DNA of 8,505 bases from Kiritimatiellia bacterium (lineage in GTDB: Bacteria > Verrucomicrobiota > Kiritimatiellia > RFP12 > UBA1067). Each line of letters opens with the position of its first letter. Within the stretch, counting starts at the first letter, position 1. Shown piece by piece: positions 1 to 6,611 of this stretch. A program made the translations under genes and the position numbers. The notes beneath the pieces are model-generated. The model was not told the origin of the DNA. It did no database searches and saw nothing but the letters and a program-made list of their open reading frames with translations. Where the stretch lies: the NCBI GenBank assembly GCA_017965685.1, contig JAGCPM010000003.1, positions 1 to 8,505 on the forward strand. Direction: 5' to 3'.

Positions 1-1005
1 AAAGGCATCCCGTGCGCCTGCTCGAACAACGGATCCTTGGGCGAGATCGCCGGCGATGTCGCCATTACATTCGATCCTGAAAGCGTCGATGAAATCGCCG
101 CGGCGCTCGAGAAGCTTCTCGGGGAGCCTAAAGAGGCGCGAGAGGCGAGAGTTGCCAGAGGATATGAATGGATAAAGCGGTTTTCATGGGCCGACCATGT
201 GAAGGGCATCGCCGGGTTGCTTGACGGATGCAGGTCTGTTTCGCGGCTGTTTGGCATTCCGGTAGCGAAGGTGACCGAAGAGGAGGCCGTGGAGCGTATT
301 GTTGCGATGGCGCGGGAACGCCCGGCCAAGTTTGTGGCGACTCTCAATGTTGACTTCGTCGCGAATGCCGTGAGAGCGTTCCCGTTCGGCGGAAACGACG
401 AGCTTTGGGGTTATCTGAAGAATGCCGACCTCGTGACCGCCGACGGAATGCCAATAGTGCTTCTTTCGCGGCTTCTCGGCCGGGCTCTGCCGGAGCGCGT
501 AACGGGTGCCGACATGGTGCCGGCGATCTGCCGTCGATGCGCTGCGGAGGGACTTTCGGTCTACGTTCTGGGCGGTGACAAGGAAGCCATAGAGGAGGCC
601 TTTGGGAAGTTGGGAGTGGCGAGTGGGGGAGTGGGGAAATTGAGAGTTGCGGGCGTCGACCCGGCGTTCGTGAAGCTTGATAAAGAGCAACCCGAGATAA
701 TCGGGCGCATCAACGCGGCGAAGCCCGACGTTCTCTTCGTCGCGCTTGGGAACCCGAAGCAGGAGCTTTGGATGGGGCGCAACAAGGCGAAGCTCGACGC
801 GGGCGTGACGATTGGCATCGGCGGAACGTTCAATTTTCTCGCCGGCCGCGTGAAGCGCGCGCCAAGGTGGATGCAGAAAACAGGTCTCGAGTGGATATAC
901 CGCATCGTCCAGGAGCCAGGAAGGCTGTGGCGGCGCTATGCATACGGACTTGTCAAATTCTCGTGGCTCTCTCTGCTACATGTCCTAGGAGGTTACCGCA
1001 AATGA
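1..1005 (+). CDS. GT4 C-terminal part fused to WecG/TagA/CpsF (GT26) glycosyltransferase, 5' partial
   Basis: The frame is open from base 1, so the true start is upstream; 334 residues are visible. Residues 1 to about 75 look like the end of a GT4 (group 1) glycosyltransferase: a KGIPCACSNNGSLGEIAGD stretch, then a DPESVDEIAAAL-type helix and the final FSWADHVKGIAGLL helix. From about residue 77 a full GT26 domain follows. It has TLNVDFVANA (114-123), the catalytic-region TADGMP with Asp148, ERVTGAD (165-171), ALGNPKQELW (248-257) and the GRVKRAPRWMQ tail (282-292), followed by the Arg/Tyr-rich C-terminal appendage that docks such enzymes on the membrane. GT26 enzymes add a sugar (often ManNAc, ManNAcA or glucuronic acid) to a lipid-linked acceptor on the cytoplasmic face. 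The sugar used here cannot be read from sequence. No in-frame ATG separates the two domains. A heptamer-repeat tract lies within the GT26 part at 604-648. The gene ends in an ATGA overlap with the next gene. Confidence 0.93.
   Translation, partial: KGIPCACSNNGSLGEIAGDVAITFDPESVDEIAAALEKLLGEPKEAREARVARGYEWIKRFSWADHVKGIAGLLDGCRSVSRLFGIPVAKVTEEEAVERIVAMARERPAKFVATLNVDFVANAVRAFPFGGNDELWGYLKNADLVTADGMPIVLLSRLLGRALPERVTGADMVPAICRRCAAEGLSVYVLGGDKEAIEEAFGKLGVASGGVGKLRVAGVDPAFVKLDKEQPEIIGRINAAKPDVLFVALGNPKQELWMGRNKAKLDAGVTIGIGGTFNFLAGRVKRAPRWMQKTGLEWIYRIVQEPGRLWRRYAYGLVKFSWLSLLHVLGGYRK
604..648 (+). repeat. degenerate G-rich heptamer tandem repeat inside the GT26 coding region
   Basis: Successive units read GGGAAGT, TGGGAGT, GGCGAGT, GGGGGAGT, GGGGAAAT, TGAGAGT: about six copies of a 7-8 base unit close to TGGGAGT. 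The tract keeps the frame and encodes residues 202-216 (GKLGVASGGVGKLRV). The bases around it have ordinary coding composition. It resembles the short tandem heptamer repeats that some bacterial genomes scatter around. Whether it is one of many copies in this genome cannot be seen here. Confidence 0.6.
987..992 (+). promoter_or_regulatory. Shine-Dalgarno that fixes the start of the GT4 gene
   Basis: A perfect AGGAGG lies 9 bases before the ATG at 1002. The frame is open further upstream (to about 768), but that part overlaps the conserved GT26 coding region. The site therefore selects 1002 as the start. Confidence 0.85.
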
Positions 1006-2192
1006 GAATAGCGCATGTCCTGAGACGCATTTCGTTCGACGACTGGGGCGGCACGGAGCAGGTCGTCTGGAATATCGCCAAGGCGCAGAAGGCCGCCGGA
1101 CATGAAGTGCGGCTCTTCGCGACCACCGCGCTTTGCAAAGGTGCGGCGGATGAGATTGTTGACGGTATGGAGATATTTCGTTTCAAGCCGGTCTATCCAT
1201 GGTGGCCGATGCCCAAGGCGCTTGTTAAAGAATTGGACTGCAAAGGGGGGAATCCGTTTGTTCCCGGACTTGCCAAGGCCATTGCCGGATGGAAGCCCGA
1301 CATCGTCCACTGCCATGCGATGGCGAGGATCGCAGAACTCTGCCTTCGCGTCTCTCGCAGGCTACCGGCCAAATCCGTGGTTTCGCTCCATGGCGGCGGG
1401 GCGAACGTCCCTGAAGAAGAGGCGAAGAGCCTCAAGGCGCCGACCAGAGGGCGGCTTCCTTGGGGTAAGGCGGTAGACTATGCCATGGGGTGGGTTCGCC
1501 GGGTTCCGGAGGATTTCGACGGCATCGTGTGTGTCGGCGAAGACGAATACGAGGCGTACGGCTCCAGTCACGGGCACGTGATGTTTCTGCCGAACGGTGT
1601 GGATGCGCGGCTGTTCGCCGGGGCCTGTCGCGAACGTTCCGCAAATGGCGCGCTCCGGATTCTTTGCGTCGCCAGAATCGACCGTCAGAAGAACCAGATG
1701 ATGCTCGTCGAGGCTCTCACGCGCCATCCTGACGCGACTCTGCGCCTCGTGGGGCCGGTGACACAGGCGGACTACGATGCCGAATTGAGGCGCCGCGCCG
1801 AGGAACTGGGCGTCGCCGACCGCGTTTCATTTGCGGGTGCGCTACAGCCGGGGAGTCCGGAACTGCTTGATAAATACAGAAACGCCGATGTTTTCGTGCT
1901 GCCGAGCCGTCACGAGCCGTTTGGCATAGTCGTTCTGGAGGCTTGGGCGGCGGGACTGCCCGTGGTGGCGAGCGATGTGGGGGGGCTTGGCCGGCTTTGC
2001 GCGGCGCATCCCGGTGCCGCAGAGTTGTTCGCCCCTGGCGATGCCGCCGCGCTTGACGCGGCCATCGAGAGGCTTCGCAAGCGCGTGGAGGCGAATCCTG
2101 CGGCTATGAGCGCGGCCGCCCTCGCCGCCGCAGGAGAGTACGATTGGCCGGTTTTGGCCGCAAGGCTGGTTGATTTCTACGGCAAATTATGA
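1002..2192 (+). CDS. GT4-family glycosyltransferase
   Basis: This 396-residue retaining GT-B glycosyltransferase probably transfers a sugar from a nucleotide-sugar donor to the growing lipid-linked repeat unit at the inner face of the membrane. The N-terminal Rossmann domain opens with MRIAHVLRRISFDDWGGTEQ, a GGTEQ loop followed by WNIAKAQKAAGHEV, typical of the family. HGGG lies at 130-133. The C-terminal domain has the donor-phosphate pair Arg225 and Lys230 (ARIDRQKN), then a NADVFVLPS strand and the EX7E motif HEPFGIVVLE (Glu305 and Glu313), followed by AWAAGLPVVASDVGG. Length is normal for the family. The ATG overlaps the stop of the preceding gene (ATGA), so the two are probably translationally coupled. 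Donor and acceptor sugars cannot be told from sequence. The TGA stop overlaps the extended -10 of the next promoter. Confidence 0.95.
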   Translation: MRIAHVLRRISFDDWGGTEQVVWNIAKAQKAAGHEVRLFATTALCKGAADEIVDGMEIFRFKPVYPWWPMPKALVKELDCKGGNPFVPGLAKAIAGWKPDIVHCHAMARIAELCLRVSRRLPAKSVVSLHGGGANVPEEEAKSLKAPTRGRLPWGKAVDYAMGWVRRVPEDFDGIVCVGEDEYEAYGSSHGHVMFLPNGVDARLFAGACRERSANGALRILCVARIDRQKNQMMLVEALTRHPDATLRLVGPVTQADYDAELRRRAEELGVADRVSFAGALQPGSPELLDKYRNADVFVLPSRHEPFGIVVLEAWAAGLPVVASDVGGLGRLCAAHPGAAELFAPGDAAALDAAIERLRKRVEANPAAMSAAALAAAGEYDWPVLAARLVDFYGKL

Positions 2193-2198
2193 TATAAT
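2170..2198 (+). promoter_or_regulatory. sigma70-type promoter with extended -10, upstream of the co-polymerase gene
   Basis: TTGATT (2170-2175) and a perfect TATAAT (2193-2198) are separated by exactly 17 bases. TGA directly before the -10 gives an extended -10 (TGN), and this TGA is also the stop codon of the GT4 gene (2190-2192). The predicted start of transcription is near A2205, giving a leader of about 39 bases. This AT-rich patch stands out from the G+C-rich surroundings and sits in the only real intergenic gap of the window. It would let the export and polymerisation genes be transcribed separately from the upstream glycosyltransferases. I see no terminator in the gap, so read-through from upstream is also likely. 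Confidence 0.7.
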
Positions 2199-2225
2199 AC
2201 CTTAATTCGCAAAATTCAACCGAAA

Positions 2226-2231
2226 AGGTGG
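2226..2231 (+). promoter_or_regulatory. probable Shine-Dalgarno for the TTG start at 2244
   Basis: AGGTGG, preceded by AAA, lies 12 bases before TTG 2244. This spacing is longer than usual, so initiation may be weak. The next in-frame ATG (2289) has no ribosome-binding site before it, so TTG 2244 is preferred but not certain. Confidence 0.5.
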
Positions 2232-2243
2232 CTTGAGACAACG

Positions 2244-4214
2244 TTGGAAGAAGAACTTACAGACGCCGAGCGCGACCGTCTGAAGCGGATGACAACGCTT
2301 CGGAAGGTCATCTTCGGCATTATCGCCAGGTGGGCGTGGCTGATTGTCCTGATTTTCGTAGCGTGCCTTGCCGTTTTCGGGGCCTTCCTGTCGATGCGGG
2401 GCGCGAAGAGCGTCGAGCGCTACACGGCGACGACGAAGCTCTTGTACAATCCGCGCAAGGTGTCGGATATCGAGACTATAAGCGACAAGCAGATAATGTC
2501 GATTCTCGACCGCGCGTCCATCAAGCGCAGAATCGGCGACGTGGTGCAGATGCCCATGGCCGAGAGGCAGTGCCTTGTCGTGGACATGACAATCAAGCAG
2601 GCGCGCAAGCCGACGAACCTTTTCACCCTTACAGCTGCTTCGCAGGCGATGGAAGGGGCCGTGAAGAAGGTAAACACGTACGCGGAGATGCTCATCGAGG
2701 AGTATGTCGCATTCCGCGAGAAGGATCTCGACACTTGGCGAAGCTCGCTCGCGGCGCGCCGCAGCAAGCTCGTGGATGAGCTTTCCGCAATTGATGCCGA
2801 GGAGCGGGAGTTGAAGTCGAAGACGGGGGTCATGTCCCCGCAGGAGGCGCTCCTAGCTATGAACGCGCTCATATCCGATCAGAGAAAGAATGCGTCTCAG
2901 CTCGGCGTGGACCTTACGAACGAGGACCTCAAGAAGAAGAGACTCGAGAAACTCGTCGGGACCGCAGGAGTCGCCATAACAGACAACGCCAATGCCATAC
3001 GCAAGCGTTCCGCGATAATCGCGGCAATCGACAAGGACCTGACGGACCTCCGCGAGAAGTATACCGACCTGAACCCCAAGGTCGCGGGCAAGTTGCAGGA
3101 GCGCAAGCAGCGGATGGCGGAACTCAGGGCGTTCCTTGAAACCAAGGGCGTGAAAGACCTCGACATCGAGAATCTTGATCAGATGGAGAAAACGGCGGCG
3201 GAGCTGGCGGACTGCATGATGCGCATGTCGGCGATCGGCGAGATGAAAAGGGCGGTGGAGCAGGAAATCACCGATAACGAGGGCCGTGCGAAGGAGTATG
3301 CTTCCATGATTCCGGCGTTCGAGATGCTCCAGACGAAGCGCGCGGACGTCAATTCGTCCATCCGCGATCTCGACGAGAAGGTGAATAACATCACGTATGC
3401 GATCGGTACTCTTCGGAACGACCTCCGCCAGATCGAGCGCACGGGCGGTGCCGGGGACAAGGGGCCGTTCGGGGCGAAGCAGATGCTTCTTGCCGGTGTC
3501 GGGGCGGGCGGAGTGAGTTTTATCGCGCTTCTTTGGGTGCTCGCGCTCGAGCTTCTTTTCGGCAAGATGAGAGGCGGCCGCGAGGTCGCTTCGTACGCGG
3601 AAGTTTCCTTCCTGGGTTCGCTGCCGGCCGAGGGCGTATTGCCGGCGGCCGAGGAAAGCGAGGTCATGGGGGTCGTCGCACTTAAGATGTTCCTTTCGGC
3701 GAAGGATTCGAAAGTGTCGCTCGTCTGCCGCCTTCCGGGCGCCGAAATCCGCGACGATTTTGCTCCGACGGTGGAGTCTACCGCGCTGATGTCCGGCGTA
3801 AACTGTTTCGTCATGGACGTGGTCTCCGAGGCGAACTTTACGCCGCCGGAAGGCTCGGAGCAGATGATTGGAGCTGTGCGCAATGGCTCGCATGGATGGT
3901 TCCCCACGGTGAACAGGTTCGTGATGGCACCTACGGAACTTCAGCTCCTGCAGGCGGATATCGAGTCGCTCAAAGAGTCCTACGGAAACATATTCGTCCG
4001 AATGGAGGGCGGCGTAAGGACCGGCGGAACGTTCTTCGACCAGTTGCTCGAGGTTTGCGATTCGGTAATCTTGGCCGTTGGCGCCAAGGGCACGCCGCGC
4101 TCGGCTTTCGCCTATGTGAGGCGGCACGTGTCGTCAGTCGGCAAGCCAATAATGGCTATGGCGACCGGCGCCGACGCAAAAACGGTCAGGGAGGAAATGG
4201 AGGCCAGACTGTGA
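2244..4214 (+). CDS. Wzz/Wzc-like polysaccharide co-polymerase with degenerate BY-kinase-like domain
   Basis: This 656-residue inner-membrane protein probably controls chain length and couples polymerisation to export. A short charged N-terminus precedes TM1 (about 30-50, WAWLIVLIFVACLAVFG) and a Wzz-type periplasmic region beginning YTATTKLLYNP. Long charged helices that look like coiled coil span about 150-400, and TM2 covers about 414-440. The cytoplasmic part (about 445-656) follows the layout of a bacterial tyrosine (BY) kinase but lacks its active-site motifs. Where Walker A should be it reads LPGAEIRDDF (497-506), with no GK[ST]. The Walker A' region keeps a single Asp525 in CFVMDVVSE. 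The Walker B position reads YGNIFVRMEGG (580-590), with no Asp. A later strand, CDSVILAVGAKGTP (from 605), matches the end of the fold. There is no tyrosine-rich tail. It is therefore probably a pseudokinase scaffold or structural domain. The start is TTG. The stop overlaps the GTG of the next gene (GTGA). Confidence 0.88.
   Translation: MEEELTDAERDRLKRMTTLRKVIFGIIARWAWLIVLIFVACLAVFGAFLSMRGAKSVERYTATTKLLYNPRKVSDIETISDKQIMSILDRASIKRRIGDVVQMPMAERQCLVVDMTIKQARKPTNLFTLTAASQAMEGAVKKVNTYAEMLIEEYVAFREKDLDTWRSSLAARRSKLVDELSAIDAEERELKSKTGVMSPQEALLAMNALISDQRKNASQLGVDLTNEDLKKKRLEKLVGTAGVAITDNANAIRKRSAIIAAIDKDLTDLREKYTDLNPKVAGKLQERKQRMAELRAFLETKGVKDLDIENLDQMEKTAAELADCMMRMSAIGEMKRAVEQEITDNEGRAKEYASMIPAFEMLQTKRADVNSSIRDLDEKVNNITYAIGTLRNDLRQIERTGGAGDKGPFGAKQMLLAGVGAGGVSFIALLWVLALELLFGKMRGGREVASYAEVSFLGSLPAEGVLPAAEESEVMGVVALKMFLSAKDSKVSLVCRLPGAEIRDDFAPTVESTALMSGVNCFVMDVVSEANFTPPEGSEQMIGAVRNGSHGWFPTVNRFVMAPTELQLLQADIESLKESYGNIFVRMEGGVRTGGTFFDQLLEVCDSVILAVGAKGTPRSAFAYVRRHVSSVGKPIMAMATGADAKTVREEMEARL
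4199..4203 (+). promoter_or_regulatory. Shine-Dalgarno that fixes the GTG start of the export lipoprotein
   Basis: GGAGG lies 7 bases before GTG 4211, inside the end of the co-polymerase gene. GTG 4211 also places a lipoprotein signal peptide exactly at the N-terminus, which rules out starts further upstream in the same frame. Confidence 0.8.
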
Positions 4215-4987
4215 AGAAGATCGCCCTGTTGCTCGCCCTCGCCACCGCCGGATGCTATTTCGACCGGCTTACTTCGAATTACGATTCCGTGTTTGAACTC
4301 AACAACTTGGCTGACGACACCGCCATCATCGGCGAGGCCTCGCGCAACGAGGAGGACGAATCCCGCATCAGGAAGCGCCTTATGGAGCTCGAGATGGAGG
4401 AGGAGCCCGCGTACCATATGAACGCAGGCGACAAGATCGAGATCCGCGTGTACGACCATCCCGATCTCGGCATGACAACGCGCATCGGCCCAGACGGCAT
4501 GGTGGGCTTTGCGTTCATAGGGCAGGTGAAGCTGAGCGGGCAGACGATCGCGCAGGGCGCGGAGCATATCCGCGAAGGTATCGAGCCATACGTGAAGAAC
4601 CCTGTAGTCAGCATTACGGTTCTCGAAGTTGCGAGTGAGACGGCGACCATCGCTGGCGCGTGCACGAGGCCTGGAGTGTACAACATCTCCAACGCCACTC
4701 GGCTCGCGGACTTCTATGCCATGGCCGGTGCGAGCGCCAAGCGGCTTTTCAACGGCGTGGACGTGGACGTGGCCGACCTCGAGCACTCCATCCTCGTCCG
4801 CAACGGCGAGATACTTCCTGTGGATTTCCGCAAGGCCATAGACAAGGGCGACTCCTTGAACAATGTGCTCGTCCGCAAGGGCGATTACGTGTTCATCGCC
4901 CAGCGCATGGAGTCGTCGGTCATCATTTGCGGAGAAGTGCGTTCGCCCCACAAACGCCTGTACGAGCCAGGAATGGGCCTCATATAG
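4211..4987 (+). CDS. Wza-like polysaccharide export lipoprotein, N-terminal part, ended by an in-frame amber codon
   Basis: This outer-membrane polysaccharide export (OPX) protein would form the exit channel for the polymer and contact the co-polymerase encoded just upstream. MKKIALLLALATAGC gives a short lipoprotein signal with Cys15 as the likely lipidated residue; Thr at the -3 position is less usual. The Poly_export domain spans about 66-139 (YHMNAGDKIEIRVYDHPDLG to SITVLE). SLBB domain 1 follows from about 140, with TIAGACTRPGVY and a VRKGDYVFI end. SLBB domain 2 starts at about 237 (VIICGEVRSPHK) but stops at codon 259 (TAG, 4985-4987). The same frame then continues to 5263 with the rest of SLBB domain 2, so the intact protein would be 350 residues. 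As read, the 258-residue product is truncated and probably not functional. Start is GTG, with a good Shine-Dalgarno and a GTGA overlap. Confidence 0.9.
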   Translation: MKKIALLLALATAGCYFDRLTSNYDSVFELNNLADDTAIIGEASRNEEDESRIRKRLMELEMEEEPAYHMNAGDKIEIRVYDHPDLGMTTRIGPDGMVGFAFIGQVKLSGQTIAQGAEHIREGIEPYVKNPVVSITVLEVASETATIAGACTRPGVYNISNATRLADFYAMAGASAKRLFNGVDVDVADLEHSILVRNGEILPVDFRKAIDKGDSLNNVLVRKGDYVFIAQRMESSVIICGEVRSPHKRLYEPGMGLI

Positions 4988-5263
4988 ACTCTCACGTTGG
5001 CAGGATGGATGGTGGATACGCACTGGAAGCACGTGATCATCATCCGCGACGGTCTGGCGAATCCGAAACTTTACAAGGTCGATGTGGACGGAATCCTGGC
5101 CGGCAAGTGCCGCAACGTGGCGCTGAAGGCGGGCGACATCGTCTACGTGCCGAAGGACGACCTGTCGGAGTTCAACGTGTTCGTGAAAAAGCTGCTTCCC
5201 TCGGCGCAACTGTTCAGTCTTATCGCCGGACGCGCCGCGGCGGTTGGCCTAAGCCCGAACTGA
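4988..5263 (+). pseudogene. C-terminal part of the Wza-like export protein, same frame, beyond the amber codon
   Basis: These 91 codons continue the export gene in the same frame after TAG 4985-4987, without any shift. TLTLAGWM, then HVIIIRDG and a LKAGDIVYVPKDD end, complete the second SLBB domain. The C-terminal FVKKLLPSAQLFSLIAG stretch matches the helix that follows SLBB domains in OPX proteins and may take part in the outer-membrane pore. No convincing start serves it: TTG 4997 has no ribosome-binding site, and ATG 5009 has only an AGGA three bases before it. It therefore looks like a severed part of the upstream gene, not a gene of its own. If the TAG is a sequencing error or is suppressed, merge this with 4211-4987 as one 350-residue CDS. 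Confidence 0.8.
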
Positions 5264-5267
5264 CGGC

Positions 5268-6611
5268 ATGAAATACGCGGTATTCTTCATGGCCCTCCTA
5301 GGCGTACCGCCGCTCGCCGTCGTCCTCTCGTTCAACAAGGCCTTGGCGAAATACGTAGCGTGGGCTATGATAGGCGCGCTGGCCATCTACCAGTCGACCG
5401 CGATCAACTTCTTCTCGCACGAGGACTACCGCGGCTCCGCACGCGGAATGGAGGTGAGCATTGTATACCTTCTGGCCCTGGCGCTGGTGATATTGGCCGC
5501 CATCAAGGGAAAGCTGCCGAAGCTTTTCCCTTCCGCGGGATCGTGGCTCTTCGCAATGTATTTTCTTTTGTGCCTTCCGTCGCTTTCCTCCGCCGAAAAC
5601 CTGCTTTACTCATGGATGGAAATATGGAAGATGATAATGCTATATCTGACGTATCTGTCCATCCGCGCCTACTTGAACGTCACCGGCGACGTTAAATCGC
5701 TCGTGAAGGGGTTGGCGGCGTTCGCGTTGTGGAACCTGTTTCTCGTGGCGAAGGCCCATCTTGCCGGCGTATACCAGCCGCATGGCTCGTTCGCGCACCA
5801 GAACTGCCTTGCCATGGCGATGCACCTTTTCGCGAACATGTTCTTCGCCGTCTACCTTGTCAAAGGATGGAAGAGATCCTGGCTTAACACCGCAGCTTTC
5901 GTCGCGGCGACCGGATGCATCGTGCGCACATACTCGCGCGGCGCGATAGCGATGATCCCGCTGTCATTTTCAATAACGTTCGTGCTGACGCTGTTCTTCG
6001 CCGTGAAGTCATCACGGCATCGTATTTTCGCGCGCATAGCTCCATTCGCGGTTCTCGGGCTTCTGGCCATGGCCGCGATGCTGCCCCGTATCGTGGAGCG
6101 TTTCGAGCAGGCGCCGGATGCGTCTGCCAACACCCGGAAGGAACTTGCCCTTTGTGCGATGGAGATGATTGCAGACGAGCCATTGCGGGGCGTGGGCATC
6201 AACAACTGGGGCATAAAGATAAACGCGCCTTACGACTACGCCGAGCGCGCCGGCCGCAATACGAACCGTGTCGAGGACTTCGCTTACGGCATTGTCGAAA
6301 CGGTGTATCTTCTGGTCGGGGCGGAATGCGGACTTCCCGCCCTGGCGGAGATGGTCGCATGGTTCTTCTTTTACTTCTTCAGGTGCGTTTCCCTCTCAAA
6401 GAAACTGTCGGGATTGGCATATGCCGCGATTCCGGCGGGGCTTGCCGGCGGCCTTTTCGCTTCCTATCTGCAAAGCTGCCTTGAATGGGTGCTCAGGCAG
6501 CAGATGAACCTGATATTGCTGATGGTGTTTTTCTCTCTCGTAGACTACCTCCACGCGAACGCCTCCAGGCTCAAGGTGTCGGACCTCCGGAATGGAGGCC
6601 GCGATGTCTAG
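5268..6611 (+). CDS. O-antigen ligase/Wzy-type polysaccharide polymerase
   Basis: This 447-residue polytopic inner-membrane protein has roughly ten to twelve hydrophobic segments and belongs to the O-antigen ligase/polymerase (Wzy_C) superfamily. Such proteins join lipid-linked repeat units, or ligate polymer, on the periplasmic side. Family landmarks are HGSFAHQN (172-179), TYSRGAIA with Arg224 just before a membrane helix, the periplasmic ANTRKELALCAMEMI region, PLRGVGINNW (about 305-314) and the VYLLVGAECGL segment. The usual His-Asn before that last segment reads Glu-Thr here. The position between the export gene and the GH9 gene, and the absence of LPS-core genes in the window, favour a Wzy polymerase over a ligase, though sequence alone does not settle this. 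The ATG lies 4 bases after the export gene's stop with no clear Shine-Dalgarno, which suggests translational coupling. It ends in TAG, and the next gene starts 8 bases inside it. Confidence 0.92.
   Translation: MKYAVFFMALLGVPPLAVVLSFNKALAKYVAWAMIGALAIYQSTAINFFSHEDYRGSARGMEVSIVYLLALALVILAAIKGKLPKLFPSAGSWLFAMYFLLCLPSLSSAENLLYSWMEIWKMIMLYLTYLSIRAYLNVTGDVKSLVKGLAAFALWNLFLVAKAHLAGVYQPHGSFAHQNCLAMAMHLFANMFFAVYLVKGWKRSWLNTAAFVAATGCIVRTYSRGAIAMIPLSFSITFVLTLFFAVKSSRHRIFARIAPFAVLGLLAMAAMLPRIVERFEQAPDASANTRKELALCAMEMIADEPLRGVGINNWGIKINAPYDYAERAGRNTNRVEDFAYGIVETVYLLVGAECGLPALAEMVAWFFFYFFRCVSLSKKLSGLAYAAIPAGLAGGLFASYLQSCLEWVLRQQMNLILLMVFFSLVDYLHANASRLKVSDLRNGGRDV
6594..6598 (+). promoter_or_regulatory. 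Shine-Dalgarno that favours ATG 6604 for the GH9 gene
   Basis: GGAGG lies 5 bases before ATG 6604. A second in-frame ATG at 6592 would add four residues (MEAA), but the GGAGG would then lie inside the gene and nothing similar precedes it. 6604 is the better start. Confidence 0.7.

Noticed and set aside
768..1001. Upstream extension of the GT4 gene in its own frame
   Set aside because: It overlaps the conserved end of the GT26 gene in another frame, its translation is basic and motif-free, and a perfect Shine-Dalgarno selects ATG 1002.
2193..2243. Terminator in the gap before the co-polymerase gene
   Set aside because: The gap is AT-rich, but I find no stable stem followed by a T-run; AATT...AATT is too weak.
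2853..4127. Long open frame of 424 codons on the minus strand, antisense to the co-polymerase gene
   Set aside because: Its Arg/His/Leu-rich translation has no recognisable domain, and the plus strand carries a coherent Wzz-like protein with membrane segments. It is a by-product of biased codon use in a G+C-rich gene.
4112..5209. Minus-strand open frame of 365 codons opposite the export gene
   Set aside because: Very His/Arg-rich with no domain, while the plus strand has signal peptide, Poly_export and SLBB domains. That it spans the amber codon is chance.
4660..5271. Alternative-frame product bridging the amber codon by frameshift
   Set aside because: Both halves of the export protein lie in one and the same frame, so no frameshift is needed. 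The other frame gives a motif-free Arg/Gly/His-rich translation.
4985..6611. Genome-wide reassignment of TAG to an amino acid
   Set aside because: The polymerase gene ends in TAG (6609-6611) after a normal-length protein and overlaps the next start, so TAG is used as a stop there. The other complete genes end in TGA.
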